Position numbers and translations under genes: made by a program. DNA of 64,000 nt from Verrucomicrobiota bacterium (GTDB lineage: Bacteria > Verrucomicrobiota > Verrucomicrobiia > Opitutales > Opitutaceae): assembly GCA_023399155.1 (NCBI GenBank), contig JAEWQP010000002.1, positions 248,001 through 312,000 of the forward strand, read 5' to 3'. Positions 1-8,068 of this stretch are shown piece after piece (the stretch's first letter is position 1; each line of letters begins with the position of its first letter). The notes below the pieces were generated by a model, which was not told where the DNA came from, did no database searches, and saw only the letters and a list, made by a program, of their open reading frames with translations.

Positions 1-1984
1 GCGATCCAGTCGGCCGGCATCTCCGGGTCGACCTCCTCGACGGCGCGGCGGAACGGTTCGATCAATGTCTCAGGATTCTCGCTACGCACCACGAGGTGGA
101 CCCAGCCCCAGGGCTCGTGCACCAGGGGCTTGTAGACGACGAGCCGCGTGGCGGGCGGGCGCACGCTGGCGGCGCTCTCGACATCGCGGACCACGCCGAT
201 CACCTCGGCCCAGAACGGGATGCCGCTGTCCATGCTGCACAGGCGCTGACCCACGGCGCTGCGGCCGGGCCAGAGCTGGCGCGCCAGCGACTCGTTGACC
301 ACGATCACGCGTCGATCGTCGGCCTTGATGTCCTCCGGGAAGAGGCTCCCCTCCACGAGATCGATGCCCACCGTCGAAAAGTACCCGGACGTGGTCATGA
401 CGTGAAACGCGGACGGAAGATTCTCCGCCGAACCGGGGGCCTGTCCCTCGACGAGGACCTGGCGCTCGCCGTTGTAGTCGAAGATCGGCAGCGACGTGGC
501 GATGGCCGCGCGCTCCACCCCCGGGATCGCGGCCAGCCGCGTCTCCAGTCGGCGGTAGAACGCGATGCGCGCCGCGTCATTGTCGATTCGCGCCTCGGGC
601 ACCGGAAGCGTGCCGGAAACGATGCGGTCGGCGTCCCAGCCGCTGTCGCGTTCGAGAAACTTCGCGAAGCTGCGCTGCATCACGCCCGCGCCGCCGAGCA
701 TGGCGACCGCGAGCGAGATCTCGATCACCACGAGCGCCTGGCGGAGGCGCTGGTGTCCCCTGCCGGTGGTGCTGCCGCGCGCCTGGCCCTTGAGCACGGT
801 GTTCACGTTGGCGCGCGAGGCCATCAGGGCGGGTATCATCCCGAAGAGTACGCCCGTCAGCAGTGCCACGCCGGCCGTGACCGCCAGGACCGGGCCGTCG
901 AGCGCGACGTCGAGCCCCGTGGTTCCCGGGAATTGAAACCGCTGCTCGATCGTGGTGTTGATCACGTGGGCCACGGCCAGGCCGAGCGCCGTGCCGCCCG
1001 CGACAAGGAGCAGGCTCTCGCCCACCTGCCGCAGCACGAGCCGCGCGCGGGAGGCGCCGAGCGCGGCGCGAATCGCGAGGTCGCGCGCCCCGGCGGTGGC
1101 GCGAGCCAGCTGCAGGTTCGCGAGGTTGGCGCATGCGATGAGGAGCACGAACGCCGAGATGCCGAGGAGCATCCATGAGGTGCGCCGGCCGGTGTCATCC
1201 ACCTGCGCCTCCTGGAGGGGGAGCACGCGGTAGCGAAATCCTCCATACGTCTGGGGATGGCTGCGCGCCTGGTCGGCGACCAGCGTGGCCAGCGTCCCGG
1301 CGAGCTGCGGTGCCGATGCATCCGGCCGCAGTTTACCGATCAGCTGGAACATCCGGTAATCGCGCCAGTCCAGCTGCTCCTTCGTGTAGGCGAGGGGGCG
1401 CCAGAACTGCGTGTTTCGCCAGAGTGCCGGGTAGTCGAAACCGGGCGGCATCACGCCGATGATCTCCACCGGCACGCCGTCGAGCCGGAGCGCGCGGCCG
1501 AGCACATCGGGACGCCCGCCATAGCGGGATTGCCAGAGGTGATGGCTGATCACGATCACGCCGTTGCGGCCCGGCTGGGCCTCTTCCGCGGTGAACGGGC
1601 GGCCGAGCATCGGCTCCATGCCGAAGGTGCTGAACATGCTGGCGCTCGCGAGCATGCCGTGGAGGCGCTCGGTGGGCCGGCCCTGCTCGGAGGCGACAAA
1701 CCGCGAGGCGCCCAGGACGGCAAGGGTTTCGAAGGCGCCCGCGCGTTCGCTGATCTCGCGCACCTCGATGGCCGAGAACGTGTCGACCCGTCCGGTCGGC
1801 GCGGTGCCGATGACCTGCACCAGGCGCTCGGCATCCGCGTAGGGCGCGCTGCGGAAGAGCAGCGCCTGCACGAGGCTGACCATCGACGTGTTGACGCCGA
1901 TGCCGAGTGCGAGCGTGAGCAGGGCGATGCTGGTGAATCCCGGCGAGCGGGCGAGGGAGCGTAGCGCGAGGCGCAGGGCGTGCA
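1..1984 (-). CDS. ADOP/MacB-type ABC transporter permease, 3' end outside window
   Basis: The minus-strand frame is open without a stop from the ATG at 1984 to the window edge, giving 661 codons; the C-terminus lies outside. The protein begins MHALRLALRSLARSPGFTS and then has a hydrophobic segment, the usual start of an FtsX/MacB permease without a signal peptide. A periplasmic MacB_PCD-like region follows (FGMEPMLGRPFTAEEA, then a VEIIGVMPPGF stretch). After it come hydrophobic segments around residues 270-380, including NLANLQLARATAGARDLAIR, and a second periplasmic copy. Two permease/periplasmic units in one chain are the mark of ADOP permeases, abundant in Acidobacteria and Verrucomicrobia. 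These proteins are thought to act in efflux or lipoprotein-type export with a separate ATPase, but their substrates are unknown. No ATPase gene is visible next to it. Confidence 0.88.
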
Positions 1985-2149
1985 TGTCAGGGAGTATTAA
2001 TCGGCACAGGGGCGCGGCGGGGAAGCAACATGGCGGCGCTGACGGCGGTCGGGCGCGGGCCCCGGCCGAGGGCTGGGATGTAAGCAAAGACTCGTTACGG
2101 CGATCGTGCGCCGGAACCGAGCGCGCCGCGGAGGTCGTCGCGTCCTCGC

Positions 2150-2170
2150 GGCGGGTTCGGAGAACCCGCC
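2150..2170. repeat. Perfect 9-bp palindrome, possible terminator or dispersed repeat
   Basis: GGCGGGTTC, a 3-nt loop and GAACCCGCC form a perfect hairpin in the gap between the ThuA-like gene and the ADOP gene, both on the minus strand. It lies just past the ThuA-like stop codon. There is no T-run on either side, so it may be a REP-type element rather than a classical terminator. The rest of the 227-bp gap shows nothing else recognisable. Confidence 0.5.
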
Positions 2171-2211
2171 CTACCGGGGAGGTTTCGTGCGAGCGAGTTC
2201 ACGACGAGTTT

Positions 2212-3120
2212 CTAGGTGCCGCCGCGCTGCGGCGGCATGGTGGACGCGCCGGGTGTCACGAGCTTGATGTTGGGTGAAACGTCTGCGTCAACTCGACGGC
2301 CGGCCCAGGCCATGCCTCCGAGGAGCATGGCCTGGAAGTTCGGATGCTCCCAGATGTCCTCGCGGTGACCCATGGCGTTGTACCAGACGCGGCCCTTGCC
2401 GTGCGGGCGTGCCCATGCCAGCGGGAAATCGGGGCGCTGGTAGTCCACGCCGTCCATGCCCTCCGTGAGCATGACAAGCAGCACGTGCTGATCGGGGGCG
2501 AATTCCTTGAGCGAGTACCACTCCTCCATGCACTCCCAGCTGTCGCCGAGCTCGGAGCATCCGGGAAACTTCGGGTCGACCACCCGCACGGTCGCGACCT
2601 GTTGTGGGCCGTGGTTGATGAACTCGCCGCCGAGCATGCGGATGAACGGATCGGCGGCCTCGCCGTAGACCTTGTAGCGCGTGCCGCGTTCGGTCGGATT
2701 GCCGCCACCCGATTCCAGGGTGTGGAACGTGTCGCTGCCGCTGTGCACCGCGACGAATCCACCGCCGGCCGCCACGTAGTCGAGCAGCGCCTGCTTTCCC
2801 GCCGCCGTGATCGCGGGATGGCCGTCCACGCCGGTGGTGGTGAGATCCCCGCTCGTGTAGAACATCACCACGTCGAATCCGGCGAGGTAGCCCGGTGAGA
2901 AAAGGCTGCCGTCCTTGCTGAACGTGAACGCCAGGTCGTGCTTCGGCGCGAGGTCGAGCAGGATGCGCTCGGAATGGCTGGGCTGTCCGTTTTTCCAGCT
3001 GATCACGGAGTGCTCGTAGCCGGCGGACTTCGTGAAATAGAGCACACGCAGCGGCGCGGCGGAGGCGGACGAGGCGATGGCGAGCGCGCCGAGCGCGGCG
3101 CCCGCGGCCAGGGCTTTCAT
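2212..3120 (-). CDS. Secreted ThuA domain protein
   Basis: A 302-residue protein starting MKALAAGAALGALAIASSASA, a clear Sec signal peptide. GTG at 3141 and ATG at 3132 lie upstream in frame, but the ATG at 3120 gives the cleanest signal peptide. The mature part has the ThuA-like, class I glutamine-amidotransferase fold: an N-terminal strand LRVLYFTKSAGYEH, FDVVMFYTSGDL, then a glycine-rich turn GGGFVAVHSGSDTF, and C-terminal PLAWARPHGKGRVWYNAMGH. ThuA proteins are linked to trehalose and keto-sugar metabolism in rhizobia. In Verrucomicrobia and Planctomycetes secreted ThuA proteins often accompany Gfo/Idh and DUF1080 genes, as here about 7 kb away. The exact substrate cannot be read from the sequence. 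Confidence 0.88.
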   Translation of the reverse strand: MKALAAGAALGALAIASSASAAPLRVLYFTKSAGYEHSVISWKNGQPSHSERILLDLAPKHDLAFTFSKDGSLFSPGYLAGFDVVMFYTSGDLTTTGVDGHPAITAAGKQALLDYVAAGGGFVAVHSGSDTFHTLESGGGNPTERGTRYKVYGEAADPFIRMLGGEFINHGPQQVATVRVVDPKFPGCSELGDSWECMEEWYSLKEFAPDQHVLLVMLTEGMDGVDYQRPDFPLAWARPHGKGRVWYNAMGHREDIWEHPNFQAMLLGGMAWAGRRVDADVSPNIKLVTPGASTMPPQRGGT

Positions 3121-3199
3121 GGGGTGAGGCATGGTTGCCACTGTGGTGGAAACAAAACGACGCGCAATCCGCGGGCCGGGAGAACGTTTGACCGGGGGC

Positions 3200-3249
3200 G
3201 GTAAGCTGTGAGCGATAAGCGATAGGCGGTAAGCGGTAAGCTGTGAGCG
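3200..3249. repeat. Degenerate short tandem repeat upstream of the ThuA-like gene
   Basis: The 15-bp unit GGTAAGCTGTGAGCG occurs at 3200-3214 and again at 3235-3249. The spacer between them is built from variants of the same word (GATAAGC, GATAGGC, GGTAAGC). The array sits about 80 bp upstream of the ThuA-like start codon. No coding role is apparent. Confidence 0.6.
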
Positions 3250-3407
3250 GGAGCGCGAAAGTCGCGCGCGCGAACCACTGCCCGACCGGGGGCGTGGCGG
3301 CGACGCTCGGGCGCCGGCAAAGCCCCGCCCTCACGCGGCGGAAGGCGCCGCGAGAGGGCCGAACGGGGTCGATCGCTGCTGCTGCAGCCGGCCCGCGATC
3401 GCGAAGG

Positions 3408-5525
3408 TCACTCGTCCAGCCAGAGGATGGTGGTGACGCCGCGCGGGTAGTAGCGGCTGCCGCAGACCACACCGGTCTCGCTGTTGATCTGGTCACACAT
3501 GGCGAACTCCCCGCATCCGGGCTGTCGCTGCCAGTCGGCATGCACGCGATCGGCGGCCCGCACCGCCTCGGTCACCACCGACGGGAAGAGCGTGCGGACC
3601 ACGTACTGCGCGATGGCGATCTTGCTGAACCAGGTGTTCGTGCTCGTGGAACTCATCTTCCACCCGCCGGAGACGCGGTCGAGGCAGACGCCCGGCTTCA
3701 TGATGCCGGCGAGGTGGCGCTCCAGCAGGTCGAGCAGCGGGCCGAAGCGGCCGGTGCGGCTCGTCGCGTCATGGATTCCCAAATACAGGGGGTAGACGAA
3801 GCCCTCCACCGCGGGGATGATGCGGGAGCGGTTGCCTTTTTCGAAAACGGCGGGAAACGATTCCGTGTCCGGCTCGAACTTCGCGGCGACCGCGGAGGCG
3901 AGGAGATCGGCCGAGGCGCGCGCCGCGGCGGCGTCCCGGGCCAGGCGCAGCCGCGAGAAGGCCCGCTCCAGCAGCACCCAGGCGCCGAGGGCCTTGACCG
4001 AAAGGTAGAGATTGTTGCGGGCCTGCCCGAGGCTCACGTCCAGGCTGTCGTAGGTCGTGATCTCCGAGCCCGTGCCGCAGCGCACGCTGTCGTGCTTGAG
4101 CAGGCCGTCGCGCCTGGAGGCGTCGGGATGATCGCGGCGCCGCATGCTCTCGGCGCAGGCGAGCAGCGTGGCCTTGCGCTTGCGCAGCCAGGCGGCGTCG
4201 CCGGACTTCTCGGTGTAGCACACGGCTGTGAGCACCCAGTTGAGCAGCTGCTCCATCGTCATGTGGCTGAAGCAGCCGTGCAGGTCGTCGCACTCGTAGC
4301 TGGAGTGGCCCGGCGGGGTGAACTGGTTGTTCACGCCCATGTCGTGCGTGAACGCGATGCCACCGGGCGCGGTGCGGCCGTCGGCGAGTTTGATCCGGTC
4401 CGTGTAGGCATAGCGCTCAACGAAGAGGTCGAGCGCATTGCGCACGGCCCACGGGAAGTAGCGGAGTTCGAAGAACACGTGGTCGACGGTCAGATCGAAC
4501 GTATTCATCATCCGGTACTCGCCCTCGTTCACGACCCAGAGCGGTCCCTTCGCGCCCCAGACCAGCTGCGAGCTGCCAAGATAGCTGTGCGCCGCCTGGG
4601 CGACGAGGAACTGCTGGTCGGCATCGAGCCCCGAGCGCGCGAGTTCGCGGTCGCGTTGAGCAGCCAGCTTCTCATACGTGGCGCGTTGCGCGAGGCCATG
4701 GGCGAGAACGTCCTCGAGGTCCTTGAACCAGCGCGTGTAGGCGTAGCTCGCGCTGATGCCGGTCGTGACCGGGCCCGATTCGAAGAAACCCAGCGCGAGC
4801 GGGAAACGTTTCTTCCGTCCGGGCGGGATGGTGAAGACGAGCGCGGTCTCGCCCGCGATCACGTGCAGGCCGCGAAAGTCCTTGAACTTGAGATCGAGCA
4901 GATCGAAGGCCTGGCGCTTTTCCACCGCGGCTCCCGGCAACGTGGCGTAACCCCATTGCGTACCGTGTGCGAATCCGGCGAGACCCGGCGCCGTGTCCTC
5001 GAGCGGGCGAGGAATGCCGTCGGGCTCGCCGACACCGAACATGAGGCGCGCGGGAGCTTTGCCCGCGGAGTTGTCGAACTCGATCCAGGCATTGACGTGC
5101 GGGGAAAACGCCTGGCGCGCCTGCGCGCGATTGAGTTTTCGCGGATCGTCCACCTCGCCGAAGGGCGAGAGGATAGAGAAGCGGAACCGCTGGTCCGGCG
5201 ATGTCCAGGTGTCGCTCGCCCAGCCGAGGTCGCGGCGATAGTTCTCGGGCGTGAGCACGTTGACATTTTTCGGCGCCTGCGCCGTCGCGGCCTCGCCGGT
5301 GAAGGCGCCCTCGTTGGATTGCGGCGGGCGGAAGAACGGCAGGAGATTCCAGGCGGAGTCGCCCTCCTGGTAGCCGATATAGACGTTTTGGTTGGCCGGG
5401 CCGCGCAGCGCGTGCCCAAAGCCGCCGGGCCGTCCGATCATGCCGATCGAGAACGAGGCGAACGCGCCGAGGGGCGAGTGTTGGGTGTAGTAATTATCGG
5501 GGCGAGGTGTGGATGACGTGGGCAT
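3408..5525 (-). CDS. GH52 beta-xylosidase
   Basis: A 705-residue protein without a signal peptide, matching the size (about 700) and whole-length pattern of family GH52 beta-xylosidases. These enzymes release xylose from xylo-oligosaccharides with retention of configuration. The N-terminus HSPLGAFASFSIGMIGRPGG and the VNEGEYRMMNTFDLTVD segment (residues 332-348), which carries the nucleophilic glutamate, are typical. So are EITTYDSLDVSLGQARNNLY (488-507), with acid/base Asp493, and the C-terminal KYYPRGVTSILWL-type ending (here SRYYPRGVTTILWLDE). GTG at 5534 is a possible alternative start, but ATG at 5525 begins the family-like MPTSS...YY leader. The enzyme is probably intracellular. Its neighbours are not xylan genes, although GH43 and GH51 enzymes lie 25 kb away. 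GH52 is a small family known mainly from Bacillota. Confidence 0.95.
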   Translation of the reverse strand: MPTSSTPRPDNYYTQHSPLGAFASFSIGMIGRPGGFGHALRGPANQNVYIGYQEGDSAWNLLPFFRPPQSNEGAFTGEAATAQAPKNVNVLTPENYRRDLGWASDTWTSPDQRFRFSILSPFGEVDDPRKLNRAQARQAFSPHVNAWIEFDNSAGKAPARLMFGVGEPDGIPRPLEDTAPGLAGFAHGTQWGYATLPGAAVEKRQAFDLLDLKFKDFRGLHVIAGETALVFTIPPGRKKRFPLALGFFESGPVTTGISASYAYTRWFKDLEDVLAHGLAQRATYEKLAAQRDRELARSGLDADQQFLVAQAAHSYLGSSQLVWGAKGPLWVVNEGEYRMMNTFDLTVDHVFFELRYFPWAVRNALDLFVERYAYTDRIKLADGRTAPGGIAFTHDMGVNNQFTPPGHSSYECDDLHGCFSHMTMEQLLNWVLTAVCYTEKSGDAAWLRKRKATLLACAESMRRRDHPDASRRDGLLKHDSVRCGTGSEITTYDSLDVSLGQARNNLYLSVKALGAWVLLERAFSRLRLARDAAAARASADLLASAVAAKFEPDTESFPAVFEKGNRSRIIPAVEGFVYPLYLGIHDATSRTGRFGPLLDLLERHLAGIMKPGVCLDRVSGGWKMSSTSTNTWFSKIAIAQYVVRTLFPSVVTEAVRAADRVHADWQRQPGCGEFAMCDQINSETGVVCGSRYYPRGVTTILWLDE

Positions 5526-5753
5526 GGCGAACACAGGATGAAAGCGACGGACGAGGATCGAGGGACGGGGTGAAAGCGGGGAGGGCTGCCCCGGCTCCGC
5601 CGATGTGTGTGCGACGTGACGGCGGTCGGGCCGGGGTGTGCTAGTGTTGGGCGGGATGCGGGCGGCGGTCTCGGCTTGCGATGCTCACACGTTGGACTGG
5701 AGCGGGCACGGATAGACCTGACGGTGCGAGGTGCCGCTGTTATCCCTGCGGCA

Positions 5754-6905
5754 ATGGACAATTTCACGTTCCGCAATCCCACGAAGATCCTCTTCGGCAA
5801 GGGCCAGATCGCGGCCCTCGCCACCGAAGTGCCGGCCCAGGCACGCGTGTTGATGACCTATGGTGGGGGTTCGATCAAAGCCAACGGCGTCTACGAGCAG
5901 GTGAAAGCCGCGCTCGGCAGCCGGACCATCGTGGAACTCGGTGGCATCGAGCCGAATCCGCGCTACGAGACGTTGATGAAGGGCGTGGAGCTCGTGCGGG
6001 CGCACCAGCTCGACTTCCTCCTCGCGGTGGGCGGCGGCTCGGTCGCCGACGGCACCAAGTTCATCGCGGCCGCCGTGCCCTTCACCGAGGGCGATCCGTG
6101 GAAGATTCTCGCCGAAGGCGCCGTCGTGGAGTCCGCCATGCCGCTCGCGTGCGTGCTCACGCTCCCGGCCACCGGCTCGGAGATGAACACCGCGGCTGTG
6201 ATCTCGCGCGGCGACCAGAAGCTCGCGTTTCTCTCGCCGCTGGTTTTTCCCGTCTTCTCGATCCTCGACCCCGAGACCACGTTCTCGCTGCCACCGCGCC
6301 AGATCGCCAACGGCGTGATCGACAGTTTCGTGCACGTGATGGAGCAGTACATGACGTTTCCGGCCGGCGCGCCGCTGCAGGATCGCCTCGCCGAATCGAT
6401 CCTGGTCACCCTGACCGAGATCGGGCCGAAACTTCTGGCCAGCCCGCGCGACTACGACCTGCACGCGACGTTCATGTGGACGGCGACGATGGCCCTCAAC
6501 GGCGTGATCAGCGTCGGCGTGCCACAGGACTGGGCCACGCACGTCATCGGGCACGAGTTGACTGCACTGCACGGAACGGACCATGCGCGCACGCTCGCCG
6601 TGGTCATGCCATCGCTGCTCAACGTGAAGCGCGCAGCCAAGCGCGAGAAACTCCTGCAATGGGCGGAGCGCGTCTGGGGCATCCGCGAGGGCGATCCCGA
6701 GCAGCGGATCGACGCCGCCATCGCGAAGCTCCGCGCCTTCTTCGAGTCCATGGGCGCGCCGACGCGGCTCTCCGGCCACGGCATCCCGGCCAGTGTCGCC
6801 GAGGTGGTGGAAAAGCGGCTCGCGGCCCGGAAGGTCACCAGCATCGGCGAGCGCGGGGATATCACGCCCGCGGTGGTGCGGCGGATTCTGGCCGAGGCGG
6901 CGTGA
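5754..6905 (+). CDS. yqhD: NAD(P)H-dependent aldehyde reductase, iron-containing alcohol dehydrogenase family (YqhD type)
   Basis: A 383-residue protein close to E. coli YqhD (387 residues) over its full length. It starts MDNFTFRNPTKILFGKGQIA, and the in-frame upstream extension has no YqhD counterpart. The nucleotide-binding GGGS motifs occur at residues 37-40 and 93-96 (FLLAVGGGSVADGTKF). Metal ligands correspond to Asp190, His194, His263 and His277 (IDSFVH and THVIGHELTALHGTDHA). YqhD reduces short-chain and toxic aldehydes, including methylglyoxal and lipid-peroxidation products, using NADPH. In gammaproteobacteria it is driven by an AraC-type regulator. Here a MerR-type gene faces it tail to tail, but nothing shows that it controls this gene. 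Transcribed alone. Confidence 0.95.
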   Translation: MDNFTFRNPTKILFGKGQIAALATEVPAQARVLMTYGGGSIKANGVYEQVKAALGSRTIVELGGIEPNPRYETLMKGVELVRAHQLDFLLAVGGGSVADGTKFIAAAVPFTEGDPWKILAEGAVVESAMPLACVLTLPATGSEMNTAAVISRGDQKLAFLSPLVFPVFSILDPETTFSLPPRQIANGVIDSFVHVMEQYMTFPAGAPLQDRLAESILVTLTEIGPKLLASPRDYDLHATFMWTATMALNGVISVGVPQDWATHVIGHELTALHGTDHARTLAVVMPSLLNVKRAAKREKLLQWAERVWGIREGDPEQRIDAAIAKLRAFFESMGAPTRLSGHGIPASVAEVVEKRLAARKVTSIGERGDITPAVVRRILAEAA

Positions 6906-7023
6906 CGCGCGACCCCGCGCGAGCCTGAGGCCGATGTCGTGGCGAAGGTGATACGGATCGCCCCGCGCCGCGACGATCGTCCCCTGCCCGGACGCGCGCG
7001 GCGCGCCCCGTGCCGCGGCGGTT

Positions 7024-7611
7024 TCAGGCCGGCGACTCCGGCGCCCGGCGCCTGCGCGGTACGGCGGCTTTGCCCGGCTCACCTTGCGCACTCCACGCGC
7101 GGATGCGGGTGATCTCGTCGGTGTCGATGCCGAGCGATTCGAGAAAATCCTGGTGCGCCTCGGGCGAGAGCCGCTCGAACTCCCGGTGCCAGCGGTCGCG
7201 GTCGGACTCATCCATCCCCGCCGCCTCCAGCAAGCCGATCCAGCGCTCCTTCGTCATCACGCGCGAGCGGCCGGATGCGGCGGGCTGCTTGAGCAGGGCG
7301 AGCACGACCTGCTGCTGGCGCCGCAATGCGGCGATCTCGCGATTGAGGTCGTCGAGCCGTCGATGCAGCGCCTCGTCCAGGCATGAGCGGAAACGCGCGT
7401 CCGGCTCGAGCACGGCGTCGATTTCCTGCAGCGGCATGCCCGCGGCCCGGAGTTCGCGGATGTGCGCAAGACGCACCTCGTCATCGGCCGAGTAGAGCCG
7501 GTGGCCGGCGGACGTGCGATGAAACGGTCGAAGCAGACCGGTGCGATCGTAGTAGAGCAGGGTGGCGCGCGAAAGGCCGAAAGCCTGCGCAACTTGGCGG
7601 ACCGTTTTCAT
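7024..7611 (-). CDS. MerR-family transcriptional regulator with extra C-terminal domain
   Basis: A 195-residue protein. Residues 1-70 are a MerR winged helix-turn-helix (VRQVAQAFGLSRATLLYYDR and SAGHRLYSADDEVRLAHI). A coiled-coil dimerisation helix spans about 78-110 (LDEALHRRLDDLNREIAAL). Residues 119-175 form a small domain, MTKERWIGLLEAAGMDESD onward to FLESLGIDTDEITRIRAWS. That domain is clearly homologous to the 63-residue protein encoded just upstream on the same strand. No cysteine cluster for metal sensing is present, so the trigger is probably a ligand or protein partner at the C-terminal domain. The tail (176-195) is Arg/Pro rich. A hairpin separates it from the upstream gene. Confidence 0.93.
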   Translation of the reverse strand: MKTVRQVAQAFGLSRATLLYYDRTGLLRPFHRTSAGHRLYSADDEVRLAHIRELRAAGMPLQEIDAVLEPDARFRSCLDEALHRRLDDLNREIAALRRQQQVVLALLKQPAASGRSRVMTKERWIGLLEAAGMDESDRDRWHREFERLSPEAHQDFLESLGIDTDEITRIRAWSAQGEPGKAAVPRRRRAPESPA

Positions 7612-7623
7612 GAGGCAGCAAAA

Positions 7624-7652
7624 GGGCCGGACGGAGTGTGTCCGTCCGGCCC
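7624..7652 (-). terminator. Hairpin between the 63-residue gene and merR
   Basis: GGGCCGGACGGA, a 5-nt loop and its exact complement form a perfect 12-bp stem. On the minus strand it is followed by TTTT. It starts 13 bp past the stop of the 63-residue gene and ends 12 bp before the merR start codon. It could terminate or attenuate read-through into merR. Confidence 0.75.
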
Positions 7653-7665
7653 CGCGTGGCGAGAC

Positions 7666-7857
7666 TCAGCTTCGCGCGTGCTCGCGGATGGCGGCGGTCT
7701 CTTGGGCGGACACGCCGAGCCATTCGAGGAAGGCCTGGTGCCCCTGGGGATGGCGCTTCTCGAACTCCGCGTGAAGCCGTGTTTTCTGCGCGTCGGTGAT
7801 CCCCGCCGCGTCGAGCATGCTGACGAACTGGTCCTTGGTGATGGTATTCATATGCAT
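7666..7857 (-). CDS. 63-residue stand-alone homologue of the adjacent MerR C-terminal domain
   Basis: A small acidic/basic protein starting MHMNTITKDQFVSMLDAAGI; the second ATG, at 7851, is also possible. Aligned without gaps to residues 118-175 of the MerR protein encoded immediately downstream, it has about 22 of 58 identities. Shared features are TK....L.AAG, the R.H.EFE pattern, HQ.FLE.LG and E...IR. It has no signal peptide or membrane segment. By position it is the first gene of a two-gene minus-strand unit with merR, split by a strong hairpin. It might compete with or bind the regulator, or be a descendant of a shared effector-binding domain. Function is not known. Confidence 0.8.
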   Translation of the reverse strand: MHMNTITKDQFVSMLDAAGITDAQKTRLHAEFEKRHPQGHQAFLEWLGVSAQETAAIREHARS

Positions 7858-8068
7858 GTGCTGGGTTTGATGTACGAATGCTCCCCGGAAGGGGAGCGAC
7901 GTAAACCGTGCACTATGAAGCAGTAGTCACCTCCAGAAAAACCTCCGGGCTACCCTCCGAGGTCGTCCGAGGTGGGGTGACTTGCGCATCCGAGCTGATG
8001 GCATGAATTTGTGGGCACAGTGTTACGTCCCACGGGTCGATCAGTAACCATTCGAGCAGGAGTGCATC

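Noticed and set aside
3243..5516. 757-codon plus-strand open frame opposite the GH52 gene
   Set aside because: The minus-strand frame matches GH52 throughout, while this frame has no recognisable protein pattern. High GC keeps antisense frames open.
7921..7980. GTCACCTC ... GAGGTGGGGTGACT upstream of the DUF3300 gene
   Set aside because: Only a partial inverted repeat, not placed like a typical operator or terminator.
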